Below, one piece after another: positions 42,597 through 54,582 of a stretch of DNA of 64,000 nt (within the stretch, counting starts at the first letter, position 1; each line of letters opens with the position of its first letter). The stretch spans positions 1-64,000 of the forward strand of contig CALNHX010003286.1 in the NCBI GenBank assembly GCA_940337035.1. The letters are read 5' to 3'. A model generated the notes under the pieces. The model was not told where the DNA came from, did no database searches, and was given only the letters and a program-made list of their open reading frames with translations. The translations under genes were made by a program, and so were the position numbers. The DNA comes from Agriotes lineatus. Taxonomy: Eukaryota > Arthropoda > Insecta > Coleoptera > Elateridae.

Positions 42597-44905
42597 GTAG
42601 GTTTCAATACTATTCGCCCCCAATTTTTTAATTAAAGCCGTGAAGTAATTTCTTTCAATTACTGCGGTTCTTGTATCTAATAGCAATTGGAATATTTAGC
42701 CCCATTCAAGTCTAAAATTGCTCTTAATAGTTTTATGCACTTTTACCTTTTTACAAGTTAATTATATAATGTTCCTTTGGCAAACAAAGAACATATTATT
42801 ACAATCTAAATAAATAAATTTTGCAAAAAGTTGAGAAGTTTAAAGCGTTAATTTAAAACTATTAACATCTTCAAGCTCAGTTCAAGTTCAGTTTCTGATT
42901 TCATAATGAATATTATTTGCATATAAATAGTGTGTTTTAATAGAATAATTCTATAAGCTAAGAATTTCTATTTGATGATCACTTGCTTCTTTGAAATCAT
43001 AATAATTGATATTTTGCTGTGTTTTAGAAGTCTTTAAAATATTATTATGATAGATATACTTATAAATACACCTTTAATTTGCAGTATATTATTTTCACAC
43101 TTTCACACGTATGCATATGATTTCATTCATGGTCGGTTCGAAAGATATCTAGATCTAAAAAAATCTTGAATACAATATTTTGATCTTATTTTAATGCACG
43201 TCACCATGTGATCACCACAAAATTTTACAATAATCTTCTCAGTAATTTTAATATTTAAAAAAAATCCAGACTAAAAATTTACAGAGAGCAGAATTTATTT
43301 AGTAAATTTTTGAATAAATACGTTTCAAAAAAATAAATAAATTTCCTGGACAACATGAGAATTCGATGCTCAATTATTTTAATCATTTTTCGGAAATCTG
43401 GTACATGAACATTTCAGTTTCTAAACCGTTTTGGTTCTAGTAATTGCTTTTGTATTTTTCGTATGTTCAAGTGACTCAGTCGCCTGATTACAATAAAAAA
43501 ACAATTTCGTTCGTCGAAATCAGATGAAATGATATTATCTTTTTTAATTAGGGAGCCTGTGTATTTTCTAGCGTGACCTTTTAATTTCCAGAATGTATGT
43601 ATGTAATAGACATTTTGCAATTGTTTTTACTTCTGCACCAACTGCTGAAGTATTGCTTTCGACCTCAACCATTTTTACAAATTTAAATTTTTGTCGTAAA
43701 CCGTCAATCAATCGCGACTAACCCAAAATTATATGAAATGTCTCATGAAAACTATATAACTTTTATGAAGATAACAACAGCTTTGGTTTTAAAGTGAATT
43801 CGGAAAATTGAGAAAAGTCAAGTACAGCGGAACAATTTAGCTTTGTGGTCGAGGTAGGCCATTGAAGGCATCGTGATCATAATAGAGTCCACTAATTGGG
43901 TAATACATGAAGTGAAATAAATGTCATATATATAAAGTTTGGTTATGTTATAACTGTCAATAAATCAGTAGCAGCGATTGCAGGAATTAGTAAAACTTGT
44001 TTTCATACTGCAATATGTAGTGTAAGTTTTTGATTATTTGCATCGCATATCAAATAATTCGCTGTTACTACAACCGTTTTGCCACTTTATTATGCGAAAA
44101 CTGTATTACAGCATAATTTTTTAAATTTAACAGTTTTTAGTCATTTTTTCTAAATCAGGTTAACAATTTAATATCAGTTTGATAAATGTCAACAGTTGTT
44201 ACCAATATGAAGCTTAGAAATTACTAGATTCTAATATTAGTTCTGTTTTTTTGCTGCCCGCAAAGCTATAATGGTTTTGCTGTAATGTGAAGCCGCGCCG
44301 GTTGGATGCAAACGACATAACCTATCTATTAATGGAAAGAACTGAAAAGTTGGCTGGATTTCCTTCTCCTTTGCGAATTTTATGTATTTAGCCGAAGTCG
44401 TAGCACATATGGCGCAATCATACGTATGGCATAATATGATAATGGTCATACCACATTGGGCACACTGTTCAACAGATTATGAAGATTGAACGATTCTTTA
44501 AAAAGGCGGACGCCCCAAAGAATGCATAGCAAAAGCCGTTCCATATCTTTAGTGTGCCGAAGTATTTCATACATACTAGCTGTGATTTGATAAATGAATG
44601 TACTTTGTTGTTCAGCTGATTTTTTTTTATTCACTGTAAATCATAAAAGTTGTTATGAATTTAGTTGCTAAGTGTGCACGGATTATCTGGAATAATAATA
44701 TTTGAACCACACTATATACTCGTAATTACGACGTCCGGTAGTTATTATTTACCATATCTATAAAAAACTAGTATACAAATCAATAATTGCAATAAATCTT
44801 AGGTACACTGAGTGTTGCTTATTTTAAAATGTGTGTCTTCAAATTATTGAACTGTTCGTTATGAAGGGAAATTTATCAAGCTTTCTGGTTTCTGAAATGC
44901 TCTTT
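42597..44905. other. AT-rich stretch, nothing firm
   Basis: Short minus-strand open frames at 43414-43620 and 44237-44634 have no recognisable motif. No tandem repeat or transposon end could be supported. Confidence 0.4.
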
Positions 44906-46563
44906 TGTTTACTAGTAAGATAAATATAGTCTGTTTTTTTGCTTTATGATTCAGAGCAGGCTTTGCATTTGCATTTTTGTAACAGTGTAGGTAGTTAGTG
45001 GCAAAGGAAAAAACACTAGTTATGTCAAAAACCATTAGAACTGTCAATGTGTTAACTTGTAAGCTCTATTATACTTAATAAGAGCTAAAATTACTGAACC
45101 ATTGACATTAAATAAGGTATTGCTTTATTTTAAGTACGTTTATTTAAGCTTCATAAAATTTCTAGACATCTATCTTTTATGTACTAATGTAAAAATAAAT
45201 ATATTATTAATAATTTGCTGATGATTTTTGTTTGTAGAACTGTGTTGTATAAGTTATTATTTATGCTACACATATAACAGGCATTTCAAAATAAAGAGAT
45301 AATACAAAATACTCTGGTAGAACCATTTTCAGAGATATAATTTACCAGAATTTAGATGGATAGACTTCAGGATAATCATCCAGAATCTGATTAAGAAGAG
45401 GAATACAACTCGTCTTCCGATTCTGTATCAGATTCTTCCAACCTAATAATAACAGGAGGTATATCATCCACACCAATTTAACAATGTGCTTTGCCCAGTC
45501 ACTTTATATTAGTAGTTCACAGTGCTCAACGTTTTTTTCCATATGTTTGCTGTACACAGTGATAGAGATTTAAGCCATAAATTAGCAATCATGTCTTTTG
45601 AGGGAGGCTGAGAATTTATGTCCTTATTATAATAGTTCTTACATAAACTCCATGCCAATTCAATTGGATTGTATTGACAGTGGTATGGAGGTAATCTAAG
45701 AACTTCATGTACATGTCGTTTTTGTCAATTAAGTATTGCTTTTGGTCAATATAAAGTAAAATTAAACTCCCATAATCGTCGCTTTATTATTTTGTCACCA
45801 AGTTGTACGTCACTTTTAATTAACCATTCCTGTATTTGTAGTTTATTGGACGAGAAATTGGGTGATTTATCGATAAGAACCGAATTATATGGTGCATTAT
45901 CTATAATTAACACACATTTTCCATTCAATTTGGCCAAAGCTGGGATTAACTGTTTTTCAACATTGCCTAAAAATGTCACTATTGATACACTTATGATAGT
46001 CCCTGTCATTATTGTCCGAGTCCAACAGTAAGTCACATCCTGGTAAAGTTTCATCCAAAAACATGAATATACATTTTTCACTATAATTTCGAAATTGTAA
46101 ATATTTCCTTTAAGAGTAAAAAATTCCAAATTTTTTTCTTAATATCTTCCCTGAAACTCTGTTCCTCCCAAGTTAGAAATTCCTTTTCTTTATTCATATT
46201 ATCATTCGGTTATTGCTGGAGTTGTGATTTTGCTTCGTTTCGATTTCTGTGTTGCATTCGAAATCTAGCATTATAAGAAATTGTTAGAAAAGTTATATCT
46301 GTTTAATTCTTAATACTTACATCGAAAATTAGTAGAACGGCATTTTATAGCCTCTTTGGTTTTACTATTACCTAATGCTGCTTTTTCGTGGCATTTTATT
46401 AAGATTTGCTGAAGTGTCAACTTGACAATCCCGGTGACCTGGATTTTGACATTAGTTATATTTTGTAACTAAACTGTTGTACACTGCTAAAATAATATAA
46501 ATGCAAAGCCTGCTCTGAATCATAAAGCAAAAAAATAGACTATAGCTGTCACTATAGTAAACA
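44906..46563 (-). mobile_element. IS630/Tc1-type DNA transposon, second copy
   Basis: Inverted ends: TGTTTACTA...TATAGTCTGTTTTTTTGCTT on the left and AAGCAAAAAAATAGACTATA...TAGTAAACA on the right, pairing through TTATGATTCAGAGCAGGCTT for about 65-95 bp. It contains a minus-strand transposase remnant of the same family as the gene at 33345-39448. No clear target duplication (left flank TCTTT, right flank CTGAA). Confidence 0.65.
45400..46129 (-). pseudogene. IS630/Tc1-type transposase remnant
   Basis: Minus strand: VFLDETL (first catalytic Asp, neighbouring frame, near 46075), a deletion, then KQLIPALAKLNGKCVLIIDN and APYNSVLIDKSPNFSS with the second Asp, LQIQEWLIKSDVQ, and in another frame VLRLPPYHCQYNPIELAWS, which keeps the Glu of the third catalytic motif. 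The N-terminal HTH half is missing. Several stops and frameshifts. Confidence 0.65.
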
Positions 46564-46907
46564 CTGAAATTTATATGAATTTATTAAAATTTATAATTGT
46601 AGCTCATAGAAATTTGTTTATCCCGTTCTTAAAATTAGCTCAAATTAAATAATAATAATATTGAATCTCTTTATAATTCTACCTCCGTCGTGTTTACTAC
46701 TTATCTTTATTCATAAATTATACAAAGGTAATATCAAGGTTGGTGGCTACACCAGAAATACCTGTATGTGTTTATATATGCATTGTTTATTTTATACATA
46801 CCTGCATGATTCATTTCCTACAGAAATAACGCATCTGTTGGTATTTTAAAATTAATTGACTTATTTTTCATATGAGTTTCTTTAGTTAAAAACAATGGAA
46901 TTATTCA
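46564..46907. other. Short AT-rich gap
   Basis: No supported feature between the transposon end and the open frame starting 46908. Confidence 0.4.
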
Positions 46908-47226
46908 TTGAACAATGAAAGCTTTCGCTCTTTGCTTTTGTTTGAAACAAAAATCAAAGTTGCTCGCAACCCCCCCCCCCCCCACGAGTGCTTCTATGAG
47001 CCACATTTAAATACTAGAGTTTATAAACCAACTCGTGCTATCGTCGATAATAATCGAATTATACTGAAGAAATTGAAAGTGCTTTCACTTGGTAGTGCAA
47101 ATGAGCATTTTGCATAATCACATTTTTTATTCGATAATCACAAACTATGGAAAAATGTCGAACTTGAGAGGCGTACAGCTTCACCCAGGGGCGCACAATC
47201 TAAAAACGTATTAAATGAATGCAGGT
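46908..47226 (+). pseudogene. Unrecognised coding remnant with one stop
   Basis: A single frame runs 46908-47226 with one in-frame TAA at 47115. It encodes KVARNPPPPHECFYEPHLNT, RVYKPTRAIVDNNRIILKKL and later LWKNVELERRTASPRGAQSK NVLNECR, which looks protein-like in composition. A poly(C) run (46970-46983) encodes the prolines and may contain an indel. AATGCAG|GTGATG at 47224 could be a donor. I do not recognise the family. Confidence 0.35.
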
Positions 47227-47734
47227 GATGATCCACATGAGTCAACGCAAAACGGACTTGAAATAGATATCGACACACATCTGAATATCAATCAATCATT
47301 TACAAATAATGTAATCCCCACACATACTAATAGCTTAGTATTAATAGAATTAGAGGAGTTATCATCGTATCTTGTTGAAGATATGTTCAAGGAGTTCAAT
47401 CAATATACAAGGTGTCTCTAAAAGGTCCGTACAAAACGATAGTACACATTCCTGAGGCTAAATTACGACGATCTACCCTAACTTACCTTAAGACAAAAGT
47501 TGATAGTTTTCGAAATACAGAGTGTCAAAGTTATTATGTTTTTTACTTTTGTTAAATATGAATCTGAATAATAGCAGAATCTGCACGAAATTTGGTATTG
47601 ATAGTTTTTTGGGGATGAGAAAACCACATCTGATCATATTTTTGATGTATATTGCAAAGGGCCACCAACAGCATTTTACATGCACGGAAAGCTTCATAAC
47701 TTTTTTATGACTAGGTGTATTAAATTTCTAACAA

Positions 47735-47885
47735 TAGTATATTACATACCGAGGTGGGAAGTGTTTCGTTACTGTCGAGAGATTAGGTAGTTTACCGAGA
47801 CGCGTAGCGTCGAGGTTAACTTTATCTCGAGACAGGGATGAAACTTTCCACCGTGGTATGTATACTATTTTATTTGCAATCATCT
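47735..47885. repeat. Palindromic unit (GACGCGTAGCGTC turn)
   Basis: Ends CAATAGTATATTACATACCG and its near inverse GGTATGTATACTATT. The stem includes GGGAAGTGTTTCGTTACTGT / ATGAAACTTTCC and the turn CGAGACGCGTAGCGTCGAG. One of the best-preserved members of the family. Confidence 0.8.
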
Positions 47886-48124
47886 AATTTTAAAAATAAC
47901 TACAATTGAATTCTGAATAATAGATATCTTGATGTAGCTAATATTTTTGTTACCATGAAAACAACCCACTCAATGTTTTGTTACCATGGAAACACCCCAC
48001 TCTTCAGGTATGTAATATTTTTCGGGGTATGTAATAATTTCCTGGCTAGTTTCAAGTAATCATCTAGTTCCCAGCTGTTGTCATGTCATGAAATTGACAC
48101 ATTACAATGTGATTGTGAATAAAA

Positions 48125-48555
48125 TATTTTTTCCCGCTGCCGATCATGTAAGTTAGTGATACAGCCTTAGTAACAAAACGTGTAAGTCAGTGATTATATT
48201 TGTTTGCTGCTTTTTCTTGACAACGGAACTTAATATTATTATTATTATACCAAAGCAAGATGCAGATTTAGACGTTTTGTTTATAAATTGCAAGTGTTTA
48301 TGTGGCATGTGACACTAACAGGTAACACGACTCACGAAAACTAATCCTGGTGACAGGTGACAAACCAAACGATTTTTTCATAAATCTAGGAAAATTTCGA
48401 TAAGCAGCGGGAAAAATATAATAAGATAACTCGGAATGTATCGCCTATTAACATTTACGGCAGGCAACAAGCCGCGACTTCGTCTTGGCTTGTACTTGAC
48501 TAATTCAAATGTTAATAGGGCGTTATATTCCTTGTTACTTAAATAGCTATTATTC
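48125..48555. repeat. Composite repeat copy 2: MITE plus palindromic unit
   Basis: Direct copy of 39577-40035 at roughly 90% similarity by eye, minus a short internal segment. MITE module about 48128-48420; palindromic module 48422-48555 with turn AAGCCGCGACTTCGTCTTGG. Confidence 0.8.
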
Positions 48556-48989
48556 CATCTTTTGTCCAAAAAAGATATACTTTGTAAGTGTCGCTCCGAG
48601 CAACCGTTTCAACCGTTTTAGTTAATTGAAATTAAATGTTTTATTGCGTACTGAAACTCGTTGTTGCCTTCCTTCACACTTTATCCAGGCTTAGAACTGG
48701 TCAAAGAAATTTGGTGCTTGTTTTGCGGACAAACGAGCCAACAACAATAAAAATTGTGATCAGATCTGGTTTTCGCATCCTAAAAAAATATTAATACCAA
48801 ATTTCGTGCAGATTCTGCTATTATTTAGTTAAATATTTAAAAAAGTAAAAAAAAACATAGTAATTTTGACGCCCCGTATTTCGAAAACTATCATCTTTTG
48901 GACAAAGGTAAGTTGGGCTAGATCGTCATAATTTAGCCTCAGGAATTGTGCTAGCGTTTTGTGCGGACCTTTTAGAGACATCCTGAATA

Positions 48990-49560
48990 TAAAATCCATT
49001 CTTGTCTGTCGCAAAAAAGGTGACCGACTTATTTTTGCACTTCATAATCACTACAAATCTGAAATTCGGAACAACGTTTTCTTGAGATCTAAGGTTGATG
49101 GAAAATTTCCCAAATCCGTAAAATTCAATATGGCGGCCATAAGAAAAGTCAGTTTTCCACGTTTCGACCCATTCCAAAAAACCTAGAAATTTTAAATTTT
49201 TATAGAAGTTAGTCGATATCCAAATGACCAAAGTAAGACATATGGGTTTAACTATAGAGGATGAAATGAGTCTGCTGCAAAAAAAAGTGACCGATTTATT
49301 TGTGCAAGTCCCGATTACCTACAAACCTGAAATTCGGAACAGATATTCCTTGGGGCCTAAGGGTGACGATCTGGAAAATTCAGTATGGCGGATTAAAGAT
49401 GGCGGCTTGAAGAAAACTCAACTTTTCCCGTTTTGATCCCTTCCAAAACACGTAGAAACTTGAAATTTTTATAGGAGTTAGTCTATACCTAAGGAACATC
49501 CCTCAAAGTCAAAAACTGCTAGAATAGTACATGGGGATTGAATTATGGAGGATAAAATGA
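48990..49560. repeat. 267-bp tandem repeat, two diverged copies
   Basis: GTGACCGAYTTATTTKTGCA recurs at 49020 and 49287; CTGAAATTCGGAACA, AATTCARTATGGCGG and GAAATTTTTATAGRAGTTAGT recur at the same spacing. The start of a third copy is possible near 49545. Confidence 0.7.
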
Positions 49561-50185
49561 AGTAGGGGTAGTTGTACAAAAATTTTTTCACTTAGTGGGA
49601 AAGTTCTTTTCACCGACGTAACCTATAGTATTTAGTGACTCAATGGTTTCCTTAAGATCCAAATTAAATTTTAAAATCATACCTGGAGAAAGTCATGAGG
49701 AACGTTTCGGAAACATGGCTTGCACAAGTTGACGTATAAAATCAAGATATGAATCTGTTAGCTAAACAACATTTTTGGCCAACCTATCGAACGCAATTTA
49801 TACTTACAATAGGTAGGCCTGGCGAAGAAATGCTTATATGTATACTAGTTCTAATATCTGGAACCATTACCATTATTTAGAGAAAACTTGATTTGCTTCT
49901 GTAGTGTATAGTACAGTAATTAACGTGATTTCGGTTAAAATAAATACTGCAAAACAATAAACCTACTATTAGTTGATTATTCAAACAAACAATAATAAAA
50001 CTGTTGTCGTCGATAGTAATTACAATATTTTACAATTTATTTACTTCCAACGCATATTTGTTGTTCATCTCGTTGTACCTTATATAACATATTAAACTAT
50101 AATATATGTATTAACAATTATTATTTATCAACAAATACAGCACTATTAGGTAAACCCAATCGAAAAATAGACACCGATAGGTCAT
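49561..50185. other. AT-rich stretch, nothing recognised
   Basis: No open frame with a motif and no repeat boundary could be supported. Confidence 0.4.
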
Positions 50186-50189
50186 AGGT

Positions 50190-51175
50190 TATAACACACC
50201 GATTAAATCTAATATACCTTAGTACAAAGTTCCTCCAGTAAGAAGTTATAGGACCTTGAAGTTCAATTTTTTATTTTTATGATAATTTCCACAAATGTAA
50301 AGATAACGATTTCAACTTTGGTAGACATGCTTACTATTAAGTACTGTACTGATTAAAAACATTTCATAAACCAGACTTGACTAGGAGAAGCACTTCACTT
50401 ATTTTTAATTTTTTTAATAGTAACTTTGTTATCGGCAACCGTTTACTTTAAAATTCCCATCAAAGGTTTTTGGTTGTCATTAAAACGTGCAGTTATGAAG
50501 TAGCCATGATCACAAAAACAATAGCTAGTGATTGCTAGTAAACAACAATGATAAATCAATTACGGACGGTGGTGACATAAAAAATATTTTATGCTTACAC
50601 AAATTCAGCGATATAACTAACATTTCAGAATTGGAGAATTCGTTGTCGCGGCATTTTCCTAAACACAAAAGAAACAAAATTATATGTCGCTAACGTCATC
50701 AATTGTTTTATCATTGTTGTTTACTGAATCACAATCACTACTCATTGTTTTTGTGATCGTGGTTACTCGATAATTGCACGTCTTAATGACAACCAAAAAC
50801 CTTTAATATGCATTTTAAGGTAAACGATTGCTTTTATCGTTATGACCTAAGCGTACTTTATTTTTGGGTTTTTTAATTCCCTTTCAGATAGTAACTTAAA
50901 ATTTTAAAATGTTACAGCTAACAAAGTTAGAGCTAAAAATATTGGTCAAAAGTATGGAAAGTGCCTCTTACAGTCAAGTCTAGTTAATACAAATTTTTCT
51001 GCTACTGCAGTACATAATTTGTGGGAAATATCACAAAAATAAAAAATTGAACTTCAGGGCTCTATAACTTCTTACTGGAGGGAGTTTGTACTAAGATATA
51101 TTAAGTTTTTTATCGATTTGTTATAACCTAAGGAATATATGACTAATCGATGTCCCATTCTTTTTTGGGACACCT
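50190..51175. mobile_element. Foldback element, ~420-bp arms
   Basis: The left arm 50190-50600 (TAGGTTATAACA, TCCAGTAAGAAGTTATAG, TTGAAGTTCAATTTTT, GGTTTTTGGTTGTCATTAA, ATCATTGTTGTTTACT-type landmarks) returns inverted at 50670-51130. The right outer end continues to GGTGTCCCAAAAAAGAATGG-type sequence near 51155-51180, which is itself a small hairpin. Non-coding; the short minus frames at 51072-51366 are incidental. Confidence 0.65.
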
Positions 51176-51834
51176 TGTATTTTTTTATTTTGGTGTAGAA
51201 TACACTCATATTTTTTAACCGTTTGGAAATACCTTGTATATATATATACAACAATTATTAGAATATTTGTTCTGAATAAAAAATACGATAATACATCCTT
51301 AGAAGAATAAGAACAAGAATGGGAAATAATGTCAAAATCAACATAGGTATTAAAAGTATACATCATTCGTCACAAATGTGAATTGAAGGTAGCGGTTATA
51401 AATTAAAATAAATAAATAAATACACAAATAGGAGTGAACAATAAAAACTGGCTTGAAAGACATTAAAACAGCTATTGGTAATTAAACGTTACAAAGACAT
51501 GAAAATAACTGAAGAAACAAGTGGATGAAGGGTCTAAGTAACAAGTAGATAATTTTGAGATAATTGGGTTTAAAGTTTTTGGTTTGGTACTTTTTTATTT
51601 GGGTAGATACAAAAACCTTCTTTTTCTAGTAGATAGACATTTTATTATTACATTTATTCTACATATTATAAATGCAAAAAATCTCATAGTTTTTGAAAAA
51701 ACAAAATTCAAAAGTACATAAATCCTTTATCAACTGAACAAGTATGCTAAAAATGAAAAGACAAAATGGATAATGGATTTTTGTTACAATAAGTGTATAA
51801 GAATTCACTGAAAATAGTATGTTGTTCTTCATTA

Positions 51835-52904
51835 TACTGTTTTTCTTTTCACATTTCTACTACTGTTCCCATTCTCTGTCTCGTAACCTGTCACCTTCTC
51901 GTAAAAATATCTGTATTCTTCATCAACAAATTTTATTTGCTGTTTCAAGTTAGCAATTTTTTCTGCTGACAAAGGATTGTTCTTATTTCTTATCAACTCC
52001 AACTTATATTCTTCTTTCTCTAATTTTCTGTGTCCTCTTTTCAAAATATCCACTTTAAGAAATGGGGTATTTTCATCTAACGTATCTTTATAATAATAGC
52101 TTCCATACTCGTCCACCCGTATCCACTTTATACTGTCTCTCAGATTTACCTTTTCTTCTATAGTATTTTTTTTTCTTATTAACTAAGTTCATTTTTGTTG
52201 CTATCTCAAATATACTTTAAAAATGATTCTCCATATTGACGACAACAGAGTTTTTGCTGCTAGACGATTTTATGACATCACGGTATTGGTCAGGTATATA
52301 AACGGTTTCTGTCTTCCTTAACTTTTTTTCTATTCTACCAAAATCTCTATCAGAATCCAGAAATGAATGTCCCACTTCTGGATACTTATGGTCGATGATT
52401 TTAACATATCCTTTATAAATCAGGTACTGATAAAGGCAAATTAGATTAAAATTTTTATTCTGACCAGCGCATGAATCCGACCAAATTATAAGATGCTGAA
52501 TTTTTTCACTTCCCCCATTTAAAAGTTGTATGAAAGTATGAAGACAACTACCTATCTCCAAACTGCCCTTGGTAGCAATATCTTCTGTCCACGTGAAAAA
52601 GTAGGGCTTGTCACCAGAAGAACTAATAGTGTGCACCCCGAAATCATAAAACCACATCTGACGGAGATAGAACGCCTTCGATGTTGTAAGTTTTGGGAGG
52701 GGCATCGTTTGCTGAAGGTCCATTGTTAAATAACATACACCAGAATTGGCATGTGCAAACTCCCGATCTCGTTTTTGTTGATCAAATGCAAATCTGTAAT
52801 TTAGGTAAGCATTATTTTGTAAAATTTATATTATTTAAATAATGTGCGTGTTCGTTTGTACAGTTTATTGTCCTATAATTGGGTATCCTGTTGGGCAAAT
52901 AAAG

Positions 52905-52942
<38 letters not shown>

Positions 52943-54380
52943 GTTCCGCAGTATTTAGACCGGCGTCGCAGGTACTGCACGTATCACTTCTAGGTTGGCC
53001 GAAAGACAAATTGAAATGACGTGAGAAGATGGTAGAATAGAAGCTTTTCGAAACCAAAAACTTCTTATGCAGTTTATTATCTTGGCAGTGCTCTAAATAC
53101 AGTTTGTGCATTTTTGAAATATTCAAAAGTGGGGATAAATACATTTTATTAGCATTTTTATTTCTTGAGTAGTGTGACTGTTCTGAAGGGAATGATTTTA
53201 TATGTGCTTTGATATAATCAACAACTTCATCGGAAATTGTATGAGGTCTTGTTTCATGATGACCTCTTCTATCCGGAGAAGGAGCCGAAGTGCCCGAGTT
53301 CAGTTTGTTCTGTATAATTTGAACTTTTTTATTCGAAATTTGGAATAACGAACAAAAAGCTGTCTTGCACACAGTAAAAAACTCTTTGTTTATTGGTCAA
53401 TGTATAGGCGAATGAAGAAGTTTTTGGTTTCAAAATGTTTTTTCTATGCCTTTTGACAGGTTTTATTGAAATTGATTTGAAAAGCAAAGAGTTCTTAGCG
53501 TTTATATCAAGAGCGTAATATTTTCGGAAAATTTCTGCTCTATCTTTCTCATCAAACAGGTCGCTGCACTTAAGTCTGCAGTAGTTTTTCTTACATAATG
53601 ATCCTTGTTCTGGGACCTTACCTGAGATTTGCTTTCCTTTTTGTGAAATATAATCCTGGCCGCGTTCTCTAGATATAGCCGATTTTTTTCTCTTCCATGT
53701 TTCTGGCCGCCTTTGTCTTACCCTCGAGATTTTTTCAGGTAAATTGAATAACTTTTTCTTAACTATATCAACTTTTGCTTTTTTAATTTGGTTTTCATTT
53801 CTTTCCAGTAAGTTTTCAGTGTCAGTTTTTAAAGTTACTTCAGAAAAATAGGTATCTTCTGCAGTTATGTGGGGGGCAGTTACTTCTAAATTATCATTTG
53901 CTTCTAAGCCCTCAGCCGAAGTAGCTGCTGTCAAAATATTACTATCATCTTCTGAGTGGTAGCTTTCTGAATTGTTGTCTTCTGAGCTGTCTTCTTCTGA
54001 ACTGTGTGGAGAGTATTGGTCACTAGAAGACTTACCAGGAGAAAAATCTGTAAAAACGTGAGGCTTAAAACAACGATATAAATGATTCCTTCAATTGTAC
54101 CAAAAAATAATGAATAACAGCCTCCAAGCTATTTAGTTACCTGGAGTGACGTTAGATAACTCATATTGAATTCTGATTTCTTAACAAATTATTATCGAAC
54201 ATTATTATAATAATTTATTATAACTTTTAATTTATGTACACCTGCGAACCTCACTTATTCATAGAAAGGTACGTGTAACTTGCAAAAAACATGGTCTATG
54301 AAAATTTAAAACTACTTACCCGCATTAGCGTTAAATTGTTTACTTGCAAGTTCAACCATAAGTCTGCCTCTTGCTGACAT
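51835..54380 (-). pseudogene. DUF7869-type putative transposase, spliced, decayed
   Basis: Exon 1, 54380-54320, encodes MSARGRLMVELASKQFNANA and ends in donor G|GTAAGT. Exon 2 starts at 54047 after TTTTTACAG and joins in phase (DFSPGKSSSDQYSP...). Blocks in order: acidic Ser/Glu-rich N-terminus, SQKGKQISGKVPEQGSLCKK and CSDLFDEKDRAEIF (Cys-rich), then after a frameshift near 53375 VCKTAFCSLFQISNKKVQ, SPDRRGHHETRPHTISDEVV, SHYSRN, YLSPLLNISKMHKLY and RSDTCSTCDAGL; a LINE-tail insertion near 52850-52943; then TMDLQQTMPLPKLTTS, FYLRQMWFYDFGVHTI, IIWSDSCAGQNKNFNL and HKYPEVGHSFLDSDRDFGRIEK. The Asp residues in WSDSC and DSDRDF are plausible catalytic acids. The C-terminus (IKWIRVDEYG, YYKDTLDENTPFLKVDILKR) follows a stop at about 52215 and another A-run slip. 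Confidence 0.75.
52850..52943 (+). mobile_element. Tiny LINE 3'-end insertion with (ATT)n tail
   Basis: GGGTATCCTGTTGGGCAAAT AAAG followed by about 12 ATT units (52905-52942) is a typical 3' end of a CR1/Jockey-type LINE. It interrupts the DUF7869-type gene between DTCSTCDAGL and NNAYLNYRFAFD, turning into an artificial poly-Asn run in the host frame. The 5' boundary is uncertain (52812-52850). Confidence 0.6.
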
Positions 54381-54582
54381 ATCTTAAGATAATATTTGTG
54401 TGTGTTAACACCCACAATAATAATTTATTATAACAGATCCTTTTAACAAACGAGTATACACACACAAGCTGAACGTACAATGCAGTAGGTACCATTAAAC
54501 TACACGTAAACATAACCCTACTTCAGGGGTTCATGTGACAGGCCATTCAGAGAATATTTTTTCTTGTCAAGGGATGAAGGAT

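Larger units (their letters stand above)
47408..48985. mobile_element. TIR element (GGTGTCTCTAAAAGG ends) with insertions
   Basis: The left arm 47408-47700 (CAAGGTGTCTCTAAAAGGTC, then CCTGAGGCTAAATTA, GATAGTTTTCGAAATAC, CTGCACGAAATTTGG) returns inverted at about 48770-48985. The interior contains a palindromic unit (47735-47885) and composite repeat copy 2 (48125-48555). No transposase is seen. The termini resemble the common insect GGTGTCCC-type repeat ends. Confidence 0.7.

Noticed and set aside
44237..44634. Two adjacent minus-strand frames, considered as a chemoreceptor-like fragment
   Set aside because: No conserved signature, different frames, no splice sites linking them.
46908..47226. 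Similarity of YKPTRAIVDNNRI to the CFAP97 domain
   Set aside because: Only a few residues agree and the following Glu/Lys-rich helix of that domain is absent.
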